A program made the translations under genes and the position numbers. A stretch of 64,000 nt of DNA, from positions 15,853,174-15,917,173 of the forward strand of contig CM046853.1 of NCBI GenBank assembly GCA_025617745.1, read 5' to 3'. Under the pieces are notes generated by a model. The model made no database searches and was not told where the DNA came from. It saw only the letters and a list, made by a program, of their open reading frames with translations. Shown here in pieces: positions 1-13,558 of the stretch (within the stretch, counting starts at the first letter, position 1; every line of letters starts with the position of its first letter). Source of the DNA: Heliocidaris erythrogramma. Its lineage: Eukaryota > Echinodermata > Echinoidea > Camarodonta > Echinometridae.

Positions 1-127
1 GTTTCGCCATGGCGTTCGGGCATATTTTCATACATTCAAACAAAAATGTATGATGTAAAAATGATACCCAATCTTTAAAATTACCTGCAGTAATCATGGA
101 TTTATGGACAGAGATCAATGCCCACTC

Positions 128-1136
128 TACACATGCGTCCCAGAAAAAAAAGTTATCAGTTGGAAAAATTCTCCCCAAATAAATGTTTCAAAATATGTTC
201 AGGAAATATTCATTGCTTTGGTTAGCTTAGGGTCTCTTCTACCAAATGACACCAAAATATCCCACAATATTTTACGCTTGAGTGAGCAAAATCCAATTTT
301 GTGAAAGGGTGCAAAATCCAGTCTTGACAAGAACTGATATTGGCTCTGGCTGGTATCAGCCCAGCAGAGAGTCATGTAAAGGCTTAGAAATTTCCATATA
401 ATTATTCTGATCAATAAAAGACAATTCATGAAATAACAGGCTCCGTTCTCTGTCCTTACACATCCCGTCAACATTTTATGCTTGAGTGAGCAATTAACTA
501 CTTTGCTGAGTGTTTGAAAATGTTACTTTTGGTGAGTCTTTTAATTTCATCTGGCTTGCTCACTCAACCATAAATTTTTGATGGGATATATAAGGAAATA
601 CATTGAACAAAGTCTTTTCTTTCATAAATAGTCTTTCAATGATCAGAATATAAAGTTTCGAAGTCTTTTAACGACCCTCAGCTTGGCTCATACCAGCCAG
701 AACAACAACAAACATTTGTCAAGAATGGAGTTTGCACCATTTCACAAAAGTGGCTTTTGCTCACTCAAGCGTAAAATATTGTGAGACATTTTAGTGTCAT
801 TTGGTAGAGGAGATCCTAAGCTAACCACAGCTAAGACATGTTTCTGAAAATATTTTTAAAATATTTGATTGGGAAGACTTTTTCCAACCGTAATTTCAAA
901 CGGTTTTCAACTTTGTTCATACCAGTCAGAACAAATACCGATTCTTGTCAAGTCTGAATTTTGCACCCTTTCACAAAAGTGGTTACTCAAGCGTAATAAC
1001 TAATCAGATTTTTTAATGTTATTGTATGGGAGGGACCTTAAGCTATCCACAAGAATTAAAATTAATTGAAAAGATTCAGAAATATATATCTGGGGAGACT
1101 TTTTCCAACTGTTTACTTTTTGGGGGACGCACTGTA
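128..1136. mobile_element. Non-autonomous Tc1/mariner-ended foldback element
   Basis: The right end reads GGGGGACGCACTGTA followed by TA. The left end (TACACATGCGTCCCAG) is its degenerate reverse complement, and the match continues inward through AGTTGGAAAAA and TCTCCCC. TACAGTGCGTCCC-type ends with a TA target are typical of Tc1/mariner elements. The interior holds three copies of a module of roughly 200 bp marked by a Tcact-caagcgta and aaattgtc block. The copy near 195-360 is inverted relative to the copies near 700-850 and 920-1110, so the left part folds back on itself around position 520. No transposase reading frame is present. Confidence 0.6.
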
Positions 1137-1807
1137 TATACATGTAGTACAAAGATATTTCATTCCTAAAACTAATAATTTCATTTTAATGATTAACAAA
1201 CCATTATTTGGGGGTAATACATTCGTGTTTGTTAAAATAATTTCTGCATCAATGTTTATAACATTCTCATTTTAATTACAGGCCTTTCAAAAATTATTAT
1301 ATATAATATGAGTGTGATTATGTCAGAAAATATTGGGAAAAATATAACATTTCCTTTAATAAATTGAAAGACAGTAGGTTGTCACCTAAAGAGAAAAATC
1401 ATTAAGTCCTGTTTTATCGGTTTGCTCTCTCCTTTATAACAATTTGTTTAAAACAAAAAACAATAAAAATAAAATTTTCTGTTTATGTGGATTACCATGT
1501 TATTTATGATCTGTAAGAAACATCACATATAAATTAAGAGATCCCTTTTGAAAATATTTTGGTTAGAAAGAGAAGCCCCATGCATGACTTAGACAGTAAC
1601 AGATTAAACGATACATATTGGTAAACAAATTTCAGCTTTGTTTTAAAATCAATTTGTCACGGTATAAAAGAAGATATTCGATGTCTATTATATCGAAAGA
1701 GAGCAGTCCTGATATTTAAACTTTGATACTAAACTACTTCAAATTTCAGTTCCTTTTATTAGTATTTCTCTCAACAACTTTATAAATGAAATTAAAACTA
1801 TTAATGT
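1137..1807. other. AT-rich stretch with no recognised gene
   Basis: The sequence is unique-looking and AT-rich between two mobile elements. No long reading frame, RNA gene or clear repeat was seen. Confidence 0.5.
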
Positions 1808-2830
1808 GGAATTTTGCCGGAAGATAGGAAACTAGCTAGAACTACGCCTGTTTACAAGGGGAAGGGTGATGATGGTGATAAAAACGATATTTCAAATTAA
1901 TACAGGCCCATTTCAGTAGTATGCCATATTGCTAAACTGATTGAAAAAGAAGTTCAATCTCAGTTTTTGTCTTACTTACAGACTAATAATCTGATGAATG
2001 GTAACCAATCATTGAACTACTAATACATGTCTACACAGAGTCGGCAATGATTGGTATGAATCTATCACTGAAAAGGAAAAGGTTGGTGCATGTTTTCTTG
2101 ATATTTATAGATTTTTATAATTATTGACCATGAGCTTTTGTTGTTTAAATTAAATAAGTATGGTGTTTCTAGCCTTTTTCTCTGAAAGGAAAAAGTCAGT
2201 TTATTGTCATGCGATTATCAAATTGTATTATATTGTCATATCAAATCTCTTAGCAAAGCGTTAACATGGTAAACTAAGAATTTTACTTTAAGAAAACTCA
2301 GTAAGTTTATAAGTTCTACTATCTTGAATACAATATACGAATGTACCATATAGAGCCGGTCATTGATTATTCTTGTTCCTTTACATTGTTCTTTACAAAT
2401 CAGAAACATTCTTTTGGTGTTAAGGCTACATTAAAGAGCTGCACGAATTGTTCAAGGTAATTTTGGCTATATAACGTAAATATAGCTTGAATATAATCAA
2501 ATCAATGAAATGGCAATCCATGGCATTGATAACAGACGTCGGTACCTTTCAGCATGTAGTGTATTCATGGATGTGCCCCAATATACGAATGTGCAATGAA
2601 GTGGAAATGGTTTTTGATAGGGTGTTAATACTGTATATGCTTGCCAAGACGTTGAATATGGTTTATCTAAGCCTACTCTCAAATGTTTAAAATATACGCT
2701 GGTGGTAAAAATTTGGAAAGATTTACCTTATGCTCTTCAGAATGCGGAATCTTTGGATATATCTTTAAACGCATGTAATTATAAGGAAATATATTTTAAA
2801 CCTGTATGGCATAATGCTATTTTGTAGTGT
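1808..2830 (+). pseudogene. Decayed non-LTR retrotransposon (LINE) reverse transcriptase
   Basis: Conceptual translation with frame changes gives the reverse-transcriptase landmarks of non-LTR retrotransposons in the right order. These are a KLARTTPVYKGKGDDGDKND segment leading to YRPISVVCHIAKLIEK near 1830-1960, a block reading IDHELLLFKLNKYGVS near 2125-2170, and the usual C-terminal KIWKDLPYALQNAESLDIF segment near 2705-2760. Stops (for example a TAA just before YRPIS) and frameshifts interrupt it, and the 5' half of the element is missing. The order and wording suit a CR1/Jockey-like clade, but the clade cannot be fixed by eye. It is dead. Confidence 0.75.
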
Positions 2831-4360
2831 ATAGACTTTCCATAATATACATCTCACATTTTCCCTTCTATTTGAGTATGCCCTTACTCTCTGATTATCA
2901 CTCCCTCTCTCTCGTTCTCCCTTTCTGTTTCTTTCTCTCCTTTATACCAAATTCCCTTCTATCTTCTCTCATGTTTCATTCTCTTTATAACATATTTGTA
3001 CTCTTAAAGTATTTTGTTTCATTATCAAATTTCAGCTTTTTAAGTTGAATTATTAAACTGATTCACTTTTTGTGATTTGCTATTTATGATGCTTACTATT
3101 CTCACATGAATTAGTTTTAATGCTGATTTATATTTGATTAATGTTTGATTGTCAGCATGAATGATTTGTTTGTATTTTTATGTAGGCCTATTTTCTTTTT
3201 ATCTGTTCAGGAGCAGCCATTGAACAGATTTTGTACCTATATCTGATTCTTGTTATCCTGATTAAATATATTTTAATTTTAAAAAGTTAAACTGTTCAAC
3301 ATCTCTCTTAGATTTAAAGAATCTCTGGGATCTTTGATTTTTAATAAATCTATTATAAACCTATTAAAAAAACCTAACAAGCGAAAAAAGACAAAAAAGT
3401 TATCGCTTAACGCGTAAAAAGATATAACAATAGAGTCTTTAGGATTTTGTATGGGCCAACAGGACTTGCGCTCTTTCGGCGTGTGTGTGTGTGGGGGGGG
3501 GGGGGGGGGCTCTTGGGCAGCTCTCCAGGCTGTCGAAAAATATACCGTATCTGCCAACAGTATCACTCTCGGGATAATTATTAAATCTTTGAAGTACTAC
3601 AGACCATTATTTTCATTTTAGGCCTGTTCGACATGTTCATCCTTTAGGCTATAGCCTAGGCTAAAGGAGATTGAATTAATATAATGGACCATCATATATT
3701 ATTTCCCCTTCAAATTCGGACCTGCTCATGATATTTGTAACAAAATGCTGCTGTAAAATCAACTGAAAACTATATCCAGTAACATGGAAATGCAATCACT
3801 CATCGATTATTACAATAAAATAATAACATAAACAATAACAAAGAAGGTGCGGCGGGGGGTGGGGGGAGTGACCGGAGGAGTGACGCGCCCACTACCAATA
3901 CAGCTCATAATTATCATCATCTCTCTTTTTTCAAGTACTGGTACGCCATAACATGCAATATTCAGCAATGATAAAAATATATGATTACGAATAGAAAACG
4001 AACAGATTCATAGTCACCTTGTGATCGATCAATGTGTACATCCAGTGCTGAAAAAGAAGCGCCGCAAAAAGCTGATAGACTCCACATAACGTTTCCGACG
4101 GCGTATATATAATATGTTTACCAGGGTACAACGACAGCATGCACACCGTCTCGCCATTCATAACAAACCCGCTCGCTAAAGTTCACAGGCATCCACGCAG
4201 AACCAGTAACAACCGGTTCGCAGTTGCTCAGTGCACACAGTGTAAGTGCCTACGCAGGGGAAAGCTTCACACACACATATACATGTATATCAATATCCCG
4301 AGGCTGCCTCTATAGAAGGCAATAAACATGATAAACAAAAGAGATATTAATATATATATG
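2831..4360. other. Non-coding interval with simple repeats
   Basis: The interval holds a pyrimidine-rich stretch near 2870-2990, a (GT)n tract running into a G-run at 3480-3509, and a G-rich patch at 3845-3875. No supported gene was seen; open frames here come from low-complexity sequence. Confidence 0.5.
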
Positions 4361-4585
4361 CAGTGGCGGATCCGGGGGGGGGGGGGGAGCGAATTTTGAA
4401 GGTCTGGCGATTTTTTTTTGTCGACAGCCCCCCCCCCCCCCCCCCACTGAGCGAATTTTGATGGTCTGGCGATTTTTTTTTGTCGACCCCCCCCCCCCTC
4501 CCCCCCCCCCCCACTGAGCGAATTTTGATGGTCTGGCGAAATTTTTTTTGTCGACACCCTCCCCACACTGAGCGAATTTTGGTTT
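4361..4585. repeat. CAGTGGCG-ended repeat with tandem GAGCGAATTTTG units
   Basis: Starts CAGTGGCGGATCC and runs into a poly-G tract. It then carries about four related units of roughly 60 bp, each a poly-C tract followed by ACTGAGCGAATTTTG, GGTCTGGCGA, a T-run and GTCGAC; the last unit is truncated. The same module recurs near 39395-39486 and 58655-58710, so it is a dispersed family. CAGTGGCG is a terminus I associate with hAT-type elements. The other end was not found here. Confidence 0.55.
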
Positions 4586-4630
4586 ATCTAACTCCCATCT
4601 CCCTGGTTTGAATATATCTCTGATCTTCTT

Positions 4631-5242
4631 AGGGAGCTTACGAAACGGGACGGGAGAGTAACAGGACGGGAGAGTCAATCAGTTACGTAAAAGTGGATGA
4701 CGGCGACGCACTGCACACTGTTCACGTCCTCAATTGTCAGTTATACAACAACAATAGGGCTTCCAGTCTCCACTTTAGACCGGGCGTTATTTCGCCCGAG
4801 AACTCGTTTGCAGGCACAAACCCTAGTCAGTCGTAAAAGAGAGTCTGCGCTGTAAGACTACCATATGCCATGTTGACACGACCAGAAGGTAGCTGAATTA
4901 GGCTTCTCTCCAGACACAATCATTTTCTGATAAAGTGTCAATTAGGGTCTGTGCTTGCAGACTATCCGAGAACAGTCTTGAAATCAAACGGGAAGGAGAG
5001 ATACTCGAAGTCACGCATGCGCACACGGATTTTTCGCTCGACTCCCCGTCTTCAAAGGCTCCGATCCCGTCCTGAAATCGTAAGCTCGTTTTTGCGTCCT
5101 TGGGGACGTGCGGAAAGCGATTGTGGGCGTGAATACTGCAGTGCGTCGCCGTCTAAAAAACAAGACAGGAGAGTGCGAAGACCGTCACGGTCGGTTAACT
5201 CTCCCCCGTCTTGTTGCTATCCGTCCCGTTTCGTAACTCCCT
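4631..5242. mobile_element. MITE-like element with ~110 bp inverted ends
   Basis: The left end reads AGGGAGCTTACGAAACGGGA and the right end is the reverse complement of AGGGAGTTACGAAACGGGA. Further inside, GGCGACGCACTGCA near 4701 is matched inverted near 5143. The flanking bases do not form an obvious target duplication. The interior is more GC-rich than the surroundings and has no transposase. An internal AGGGTCTGTGCTTGCAGACT segment (4944-4963) reappears inverted near 19955-19985. Confidence 0.55.
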
Positions 5243-6729
5243 ATTGAGCCGGTGACGGTTGTCTGAACAAGGAGATTGTACTAGGCTTGCCTAGTACCTC
5301 CTTGGTCTGAAAATACAAGGGAATGTTTTCATTGCACAACTAGCTCGTCTTGCACTTAAAATTAGTGACGGAAATTATTCCAGAGTTCTGGCGCAGCATA
5401 CGAAAAAGCCCTAGCTGCTTTACCATAACATGTACATTGTATAGGTCTTTTTGGAATGACCACGGATTTCTTATTATAGGTTCATATTTAATAAATAACT
5501 CTGACAGATTAAGATAGAGCCATGTCACGAAGAATGCGAGTATCAATCTGATCATGACAGCAGGGAGGTACACCTCCCTGATGATATCATCGATTGGCAT
5601 ATAAATTGCCATATCAAAGAAGGAAATTGTCCTAGCTGTTATGACCATGAACTTAATGTCGCGTGAACAGCAAGATTTTCATGACTGTTGTATAGTAATC
5701 ATGGATCTACTAGAGACTGTCTGGCATTCGGAGAATACAGGGTAACTCAATACATAACGCAACGAGTACCACGAGTATAAACCTACTAACACCGGCGTTC
5801 CTGTTTAACACCAAGATCGGACAAAATGCAAAAGATGAGTTATGGAATGACAGCTATACTTACCAATAATATTAAGAGAGAGAGAGAGAGTATTATCTAA
5901 TCATTTTTTATGATAGTTATACTCGCAATTTTGCCTGGGAAGCTGAATATCAATTTTCTAGTTATACTATAAACTGTCGAGCAAACAAAGCGAGATAAAC
6001 TTGACACTTACAATATACTTTTCTGGATAAAAATCTACTATAAACTGTCGAGGAAACAAAGCGAGATAAACTTGACACTTATAATATACTATTCTGGATA
6101 AAAATCTAAAACTTGGGAAAAGATACCTCTGGTGCCACAAATGACATGACGGTTGCCCGAATATTCTCTAGGGCTGCAGTCCCACGCCCCACACCCCGCC
6201 CCCTCCCCCACAATCATCACGGCAACAAGTTCTGTTATAGAAACTCCATGGTTTTCATTGTATGGTATCGAATAATGACTGTATGGACATGGGCTGCTCT
6301 GATTGTTATTCGCAACAACGTTGTTTTTTTATTGTGAATGGTAGGTCGTACTATACTTATTCACACGAAACCTTCAAATGGCAACGTTTGAGGCAAAGTC
6401 TTATCCTATTTAACTTCTCTTTGTATAGTGTATTAACATGTACCAGATCTACATTGTAAAAATATTGATATATCGGTTTCATTGCTAACGACCAATCGCA
6501 AATCAATCAGAAAATCTAATGATTTGAGCTCGATTCGGATCAATCACCAATATTAAACCTGGGCTCTGAACATGGTGGAAAATGCACTGGGTCACCCTGT
6601 ATTAGCCTAGAGCAAGGTCACACGAATGTAGTTCAAACATTTTGCCACCCGGAACTCGAACGGCCATAATGTGGTCTACTCAGCCGTAACAGATAATGAA
6701 CAATTAGAGAGAAAGAGAGTGAGAGACAG

Positions 6730-6772
<43 letters not shown>

Positions 6773-6970
6773 AAGAGAGGTGGAGGTGTGGATGTAACTT
6801 ACCGGTAATCCGAAAATTATAAAATGGAAAGAATAAATGAATGAATGATCTTTTTATCATGAAAATGTTAAATAAATTATTATTCCCCCAACTTACAAAA
6901 TGGTCCCTTAAAATGATTGTGTTTGAACCCCCATTTCCTGAAGGGTGTCTTTTTGACACTGGTCTTGCTA
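5243..6970. other. Non-coding interval with a local tandem duplication
   Basis: No recognised gene. A 71-bp unit beginning CTATAAACTGTCGAG is repeated twice, at 5967-6037 and 6038-6108, with few differences. A (GA)n tract fills about 6708-6780. Confidence 0.6.
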
Positions 6971-7880
6971 GGATTACAACTACCCCTGGGCCCTGGACGA
7001 TTACCCCCAGGGCAGTTACCCCCCCCCCCGACGATTACCCTTCACCCCCAGGATACATACCCCCACCCTGGAAAGCTACCCCTGGCATGCACAATCGGCC
7101 CCAGGTACCCCCATAGCAAGACAGCTTCTCCCTCCTAACTTAAGAATTGCAGAGGGGGAGCTACCGTGATTGGGGGCTCAGTACCCTCCCCCTCCCCCAC
7201 ATTTTCAAGTACATGTACCCCAAAGTACCCCTTTTCTTCTGGTAAGTCCCCCCTTTTGTTTCTAATTAGTTTCCCTTTCCCACTTACCTTCTGATGAGTG
7301 CCCTTTGTCCCCTCTGATAAATGCCCCCTTTCTCTTCAGATAAGTCCCCCCATTTTTACATGTGTTTAGCAATGTCGCTTACGATGTTCTCGAAAAAGTC
7401 ACATTTAGCTTCGGCTACCGCACTTATCCGAAATAAAAAGCGGCGCTTGTCAGATGTGTGTCAGGGGTGCGTATCAGACGGGGAAATGGGTACTTATTAG
7501 GAAGGAAAAGTGCACATATCAGAAGTAAAGAGGGACAAAGGGGCACTTCGAGGTGATAAGGCAATTTATAATTTTATAAGAGGAAACAGACACTTAATAT
7601 GAGAAGTGAAAAGGGACACTTATCAGAAGAAAAAACAACACTTTTGGGTGTACTAGAAAAATTTCCGGGGTACTGTGCCCCAGCCCCACGGTAGCACCGC
7701 CTTTGTCCTTCATCAAATGGGGAGGCGGTCCTGGGGGGGGGGGGGGTACCTGGGACTATTATGTTCTAGGGGGTAACTTTCGGGGGGGGGGGTAATTTGT
7801 CCAGGGATAAGTTGTTCTGGGCTAATTGTTTTGGGGGCTAATTGTCCTGGGAGTAATTTTCATGGGGGTAATTGTACAGC
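6971..7880. repeat. Foldback made of two inverted minisatellites
   Basis: The left arm (about 6975-7130) is a C-rich run of irregular units like GATTACCCCCAGG. The right arm (about 7730-7880) is the reverse complement, with units like GGGGGTAATTGTCC. Inside these, a second pair of arms uses units such as GATAAGTGCCCCTTT (7230-7350) and the inverse AAAGGGACACTTATCAGA (7490-7650). The unit families recur at 31090-31270 and near 46435-46475. Non-coding. Confidence 0.6.
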
Positions 7881-10800
7881 TAGCCTATGATGATTATGAT
7901 GACAAGCTTTGTCATGATAATTATTTTAAGAGGGAATACACATGTAACAAAATGTAAAAGACGGTCAATAGAAACCATAGATCGAAAAGTGAGAAGATTT
8001 GATTGATTGATTTTTGTTTGGAAATGAGTGGAGTTGGTGACCCATGGTTTCCTGAACGCCGCAAGATTCAGTTGATTTTTTGGATTTATAGCACCTAAAT
8101 ACAAAGTACAAAATTTCCTAGTTAATGAATTAAAGACAGACATATTTGTAGCATTAAGATATTAATATGACATAATGATGAATTTTATCTACAGCAGCCA
8201 TAATTTGCAATAATATTATACGAAGTAATTTTAGATAAACTCAAATCATTATTGAAGGGTAAAATCTACACAAACTTTAACTTGTCAACGACATTCATGA
8301 GCACATGTTTCAGTGTATTGTAATCGTCGGATGTTTCGTCATAATGAATATTCATAATGTCATTGTTACTGGGATTCCCCATTATGAGGGAGGAGAGAGA
8401 GAGAGAGAGAGTGGGGGGGGGGGGTGTGTGTGTGTCTGTGTCTGTGTGAGCGAGAGGGAGAGAGAGAGAGAGAGAGGGGGGGGGGGGGGGTATAACATGA
8501 ATCTTAGAGCTACGACTGGATTCACCTAGCCCCTGGAAATCGTCAAAGCTGCATTTTGTTGGCACATTATTGGACTTTCCAAGACAGGAAATGTGGTCTA
8601 CGTGACCGATAGAAACCACGTTTATAACAAAAATCCAAAACAAATTACTCAAATATGCCATCACTAAAATGGGTATGAATCATTTTCACTCAACTACACA
8701 TTTCTAAAAAATTTAAATTGACAAAAATGAAGGGGAAAAAGAAGGGAGAAACAAAACCTATTTGTACCATGGCTATGTTTCTCTTTTCTTTTCTGTTTTT
8801 AAATCTGAATCTAATGCAAATCCAAATGCGTGAAGGAGCATGTGTGCCGTAGATGGCTCACTTCTTTCGAGAGTAAAAGAAAATGATGAATACAAAACAT
8901 GAATCTCATACTGCGATCTCTTCGGGATCTCTTATGATCGGTATACAATGGTATACATGTATTTCCTACTAACGTATGTTTTTTCACAATACCCTGATAG
9001 TCATGGTTGTTTGCTCGAATTAGTATTTTCGACAGTTATCAAGTTTGATCGAAGAGTAAAGGGATGGGAAATTATTGAACCAAGTGCACCGGAAAGGGGG
9101 GGGGGGGGGGGGGGGGGGAGAAGGGGCACAGAAGGGGCATAAAGTCACACCCCCTATATTTCAAGTGAGGTGGGGCGGCGAAATCTATGTTTGACCTCCA
9201 TGGGCCCCCTATTGTAACTAACTCTGCAAAACAACAAGTTATAATAAGGTTTCTTTACTCTAAAAGGAAAACTTTCAGCATTTAAATCTACGCTCCCTCG
9301 AATATTAATATACGATGTGTTATTAAACAGTGTAGAAATTCCGCCTATCATAGGTATTGGAAGTAAGGAGCAGATGCTTTCATATATCAAGTGGTAGGGT
9401 TTAATTGATTTTGCGCCCCACAATAGAATAATTAATTTTGCAGTTTTCCAATCAGTTTTCAAGTGCTCTAAAATTAAAGGAAGGAAAAATTATTCCAAAA
9501 CCTAATTTTTCTCACTTGGCCTCTATGTTTCCATACATAATAAGATGCAGATAGAAGAAATGTATTTTAAAACCATGCCTACCAGATGCGCCAAAAGTGA
9601 GGGGGTGGCATATGTTTTCCTTTATCTCAAGAGGAACGGAAATCGTCCCCCTTTCACAAAACCATGCTTTTGCAGTATAACGATTGGGTATCCACATGCA
9701 ATAATCGGGATAATCTAAATTTTCTTTTTTTTTTCAGGTAATTGATTGTGCCCCCTCGCAAAAAAAAAAATGGATGAAAAATTGATTGTGATGTATGACC
9801 ATGCATGATAAGTTTTCTTTTGCTCTCAAATTTAAAAGTTTCAACAATGCCAGATAATAAAAAATAGTCCCTGCTCATTCGAGAGAGCGCGAGAGTGAGA
9901 GACGGTCAGTCAGACAGACTGAGAGGGAGAGATACATACATGTAGCTCTAGAAAATATGAAAAGGGGTACCATACGGAACATCGTAGTTATTCTATAACT
10001 TATATAGCTTTTAGATCCGCGACACAATAAAACTGACCTTGTTCAAAGACATACATTGGCAAAATATCTAATATTTAAAAGGGACAATAACAGGAAACGT
10101 GACTGACGGAAATCAATACATTTTTTACAAAACAAATCACTCATTCTAACAATATAGATATTAAGTATGTTCATTTAGTTGCTGAGAGGTAAAAAGTAAA
10201 AATAAATGGTAACGATATAACTATTTTTTCTTCTAATTGTGTAACTCCTCATCTTAAAGGGGTATTCAAATAAACCACTTTTTAGAAGTTGGTCTATGAA
10301 CATGCCCAAGGATGTTTATTGACAGAGACGAAGAAAATGATCTGGCATCGAGCGCAGATCTCTCGCAGAATCTGGCAGCCATTGTCTTAAAGGCAAGTCC
10401 TAGATGAATATTGATTATGTCCAAATGTGGCTTCAGGAAGGGTAGGGCGAGGGACAAGAAACATGCCAAAACAAATTTTAAAATATATTTTTTTGCTTGT
10501 CAAGAGTTTTCATTTTAAAGATTTATTCCGCCCACTGTGAAAATGTGATTTTTTTTTCTAACTTTTCGCAAGTCAGCAATGTAATCCTTGTTTTAATCCT
10601 GTGCCCCCTAAGAAAAAAACGAACTCTGGAGTCGCCCCTGATTACGTTTCTTGCGTTGTTGGGTACACATCCAAATCGAATAGTAAATCCAAAAGTGACA
10701 TCAAAAGTATACCTTTTCTCGACATTATTTGGGTATGTTCATGCCCTGGCATTAACACAAAGCGATCAGGAGGTACACTATAATCTTCGATTATGTTGTT

Positions 10801-10959
10801 ATATGCACGGTACGTTATCTTAGACTTTATCAAAAATAAACCCCAAACAAACACTATAAGCCTGCAATCCGACTTGAAAGAAACTGCAAAAGATGTTAAA
10901 CAAAGTCCTTAATAAAATTCATCGTGGGAATAGTACAATTAAAATTAATAAGGGTATTT
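7881..10959. other. Non-coding interval with purine and G-run repeats
   Basis: Contains (GA)n, G-run and (TG)n tracts at 8390-8490 and a long G-run at 9097-9118. Open frames here are short, AT-rich and unlike any family I know. No supported gene. Confidence 0.5.
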
Positions 10960-11632
10960 TAGGCTTTTTATACTATAGTGGGATCTGGGAGGCGAATCGG
11001 CTCTCTATAGCTCTTGATAAAGTCAGACCAGCCGCACGATTGTCCCCGATCTGAAGCCGATTAATTGGAATTTTTCATCTACTGGAAGGCTTGAAATGCC
11101 CCATTGGATATGACTATCAAAAATGTCAACCAAGAATATTTAACATGTTTATAATAATATATCCAAATGCGAAAATCGAATCGCAGTCTGATCGTATAGT
11201 TTAGTGCTCCATATGCTTATACTTTTGCTTTCTTCTCCCTTTTCTTTTTTCCCCTTATTTCTCTTCTCGTTCGTATTTTTCGTTTCTTTACTCCACATTC
11301 CGAGCTTTGCTCTCTTTGTACGTTTAGTGAATCTGAAACTTCTAATCCGCTTCGCTTTTTATTGCATCCTAATCAGAATTACTCTATAAGGGAGCCTTAT
11401 CATTTACAAACAATGCTTTTTATTTAGGCTCCCCACATTTTACATTTTTCTTCTTTTTGCCAGTCGTGCATATATCTCTCGAAACTTACTACCTATTTAC
11501 TGTACATTGTACGTGATTTGAGTTCTTTACCTACATGTTTTGAAATTGACAAATTTGCTTATAAAAATCGTTATTGTAAAAATTGTTTTTGATGTAAAAG
11601 TGGAACGAATAAAACTTCAAACTTCAAACTAG
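10960..11632 (+). repeat. Possible LINE 3' end with AAACTTC tail
   Basis: The stretch ends GAATAAAACTTCAAACTTCAAACT, a short tandem 3' tail of the kind left by several non-LTR retrotransposon clades. Upstream, near 10980-11050, fragments translate to a weak C-terminal reverse-transcriptase-like wording (SLEARRIGSL) with stops. Direction and class are inferred from the tail alone, so this is tentative. Confidence 0.35.
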
Positions 11633-13558
11633 ACGGAGTTTTAGAACGAGGAATATGGATTGAAGTCAGACGTAAGGGGGTACATACAGTAATCAGGGAG
11701 ATTTTGGTTCCCCAAAATAATTTTTTGCTTTCAAGTTTACTTAATTAAGGGATGTGTGAAATACTATATTCTTAATTTTCATGTTGAATAAAGCCCAACA
11801 AGTATGTTGAATTATGGTTAGAAATGCAAGAATATCATGGCATTCAATGACATTGAGTGTTTTCTTCACAAAGAAATCATACCGAACCCTGAACAAATTA
11901 GGGACAAAGATTGAGGCAGAAGGGAAAGGTGCAGATTGCTCACATTTGGTCTGTAGCATAAGTGATATGAAACCTATAATTCTATTTAACGATTTTAGAA
12001 GATCTCTTTTTGTTTTCTGATTATAAAAGCATGAATACATAATTAGGCTGTCTTGCATATTATTATTTGAATAAAACTTCATATAACATATTTAAAAGGA
12101 TATTTTCAAAACACCTGTAATACATCAATTTCTATAGAGTAGACCACCAAGTTTCAAAACAATATGATCAGTAATAATTTGTATAGTTTGTCCAACAGTT
12201 GTTAATGATGTTTTCTTTATAATGCAAATTAGCGAGTAGTTGTGCAGCATTTTATTCAAATGAAATTACTCATTTAGGCATATACTATGAATATATCAAC
12301 ACTTTACTGATGTGAATGCCATCAAGAACAAAAAAATACACTTAATAAACAAATCAAAACTATATAACGTATGGGGCCTTTTAATCATGAAATATTAGAT
12401 CATGATTCCACCGTAATAATTCATTCAACTGCACAATATATTAGATGATATGATTCCACCATAATACTTTATTCACGAGCACAATATGTACTAATAACAT
12501 TTAAATAGGAATATAGAATATATTAGAGCAAATTTTCAAAAAAATGTGAGGATTATGGGTAATGGGTGTCTAAAGCAGGAACCACTTCAGTGATGCAAAT
12601 TGCAACTGACATGTTCCATAAATGAACTGTCTTGGTTCCTATATAAACTTCATAATTATGGAGATTATGAACATGGTTTGTGAGACTGTTCAAAGTGGTA
12701 CATTGAACAATTCACATGTTATTCAATAATTTAAGCAAGTAATACCAAACGGTATCCCTCAATATAAACCCTGCACTTTATAATAAAACATTATCAAAAT
12801 GAACTAGGCTTAGTGCAAGTCAACATAAGTTTTAAATGTATCAGAGTGTAAACTGTGCTTTCAGACTTGACACTTTCTTTAGCCTTAAATCTAAAACCAT
12901 TCTGCATCTGAAACCCTGACGCGCGATATACATATTTTATTTTATGTATATTGGTATAAGTTTAAAATAACAGTGTTTTTGAAATACTTATAGTGATACA
13001 GCACACAATCCATATTTTGATGATTATTTTTTCAGAGAAATCTTCATCAATGAAATTAGTAAAGTTCTGTCCTTGGTCTACATTATTGTATCATGATCAA
13101 TACTAAATAAATAAACATAATGTAACATTAATATTTCTACAATACATTCATTAAAAACCATAAAGTTATTTGTGGCTCTGCAGAAAATTATTCCAAAACA
13201 TTAAAAAAATGACAAAATATCTATTCTTTCAATGTCTTTCTTTTCTGTGCCTCCGAGTGGCATGAATTCCTGAAAATTAAAGGGAAATCCAATCTTTATA
13301 AAAAAGACGCTCTAAAGGAAACGGAAAAATCAATGAAGTACACTGGGGATAGTGTATACGAAACAGATAAGCAATAAGTTATGAATTTTCACATTTGAAA
13401 TAAACACATAATAGGCGTTAGAAGAAAACACATTTGATCATTATTAACTCAAAAGGCTATAACTCATATCAGACTGAGGTTTTCACATTGTAAATGTGAA
13501 GTTATATAATTTATTTGGAATAAGTTCTGAGAAATTTCCTTGATTAATATTCGTAACA
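11633..13558. other. AT-rich interval, nothing recognised
   Basis: No gene, RNA or clear mobile element was identified. It lies downstream of the minus-strand sulfotransferase gene and may include part of its 3' untranslated region, but no single polyadenylation site stands out. Confidence 0.4.

Noticed and set aside
4267..4678. Gly-rich open frames on the minus strand
   Set aside because: Caused by C-runs and the tandem GAGCGAATTTTG module; three overlapping frames are equally open.
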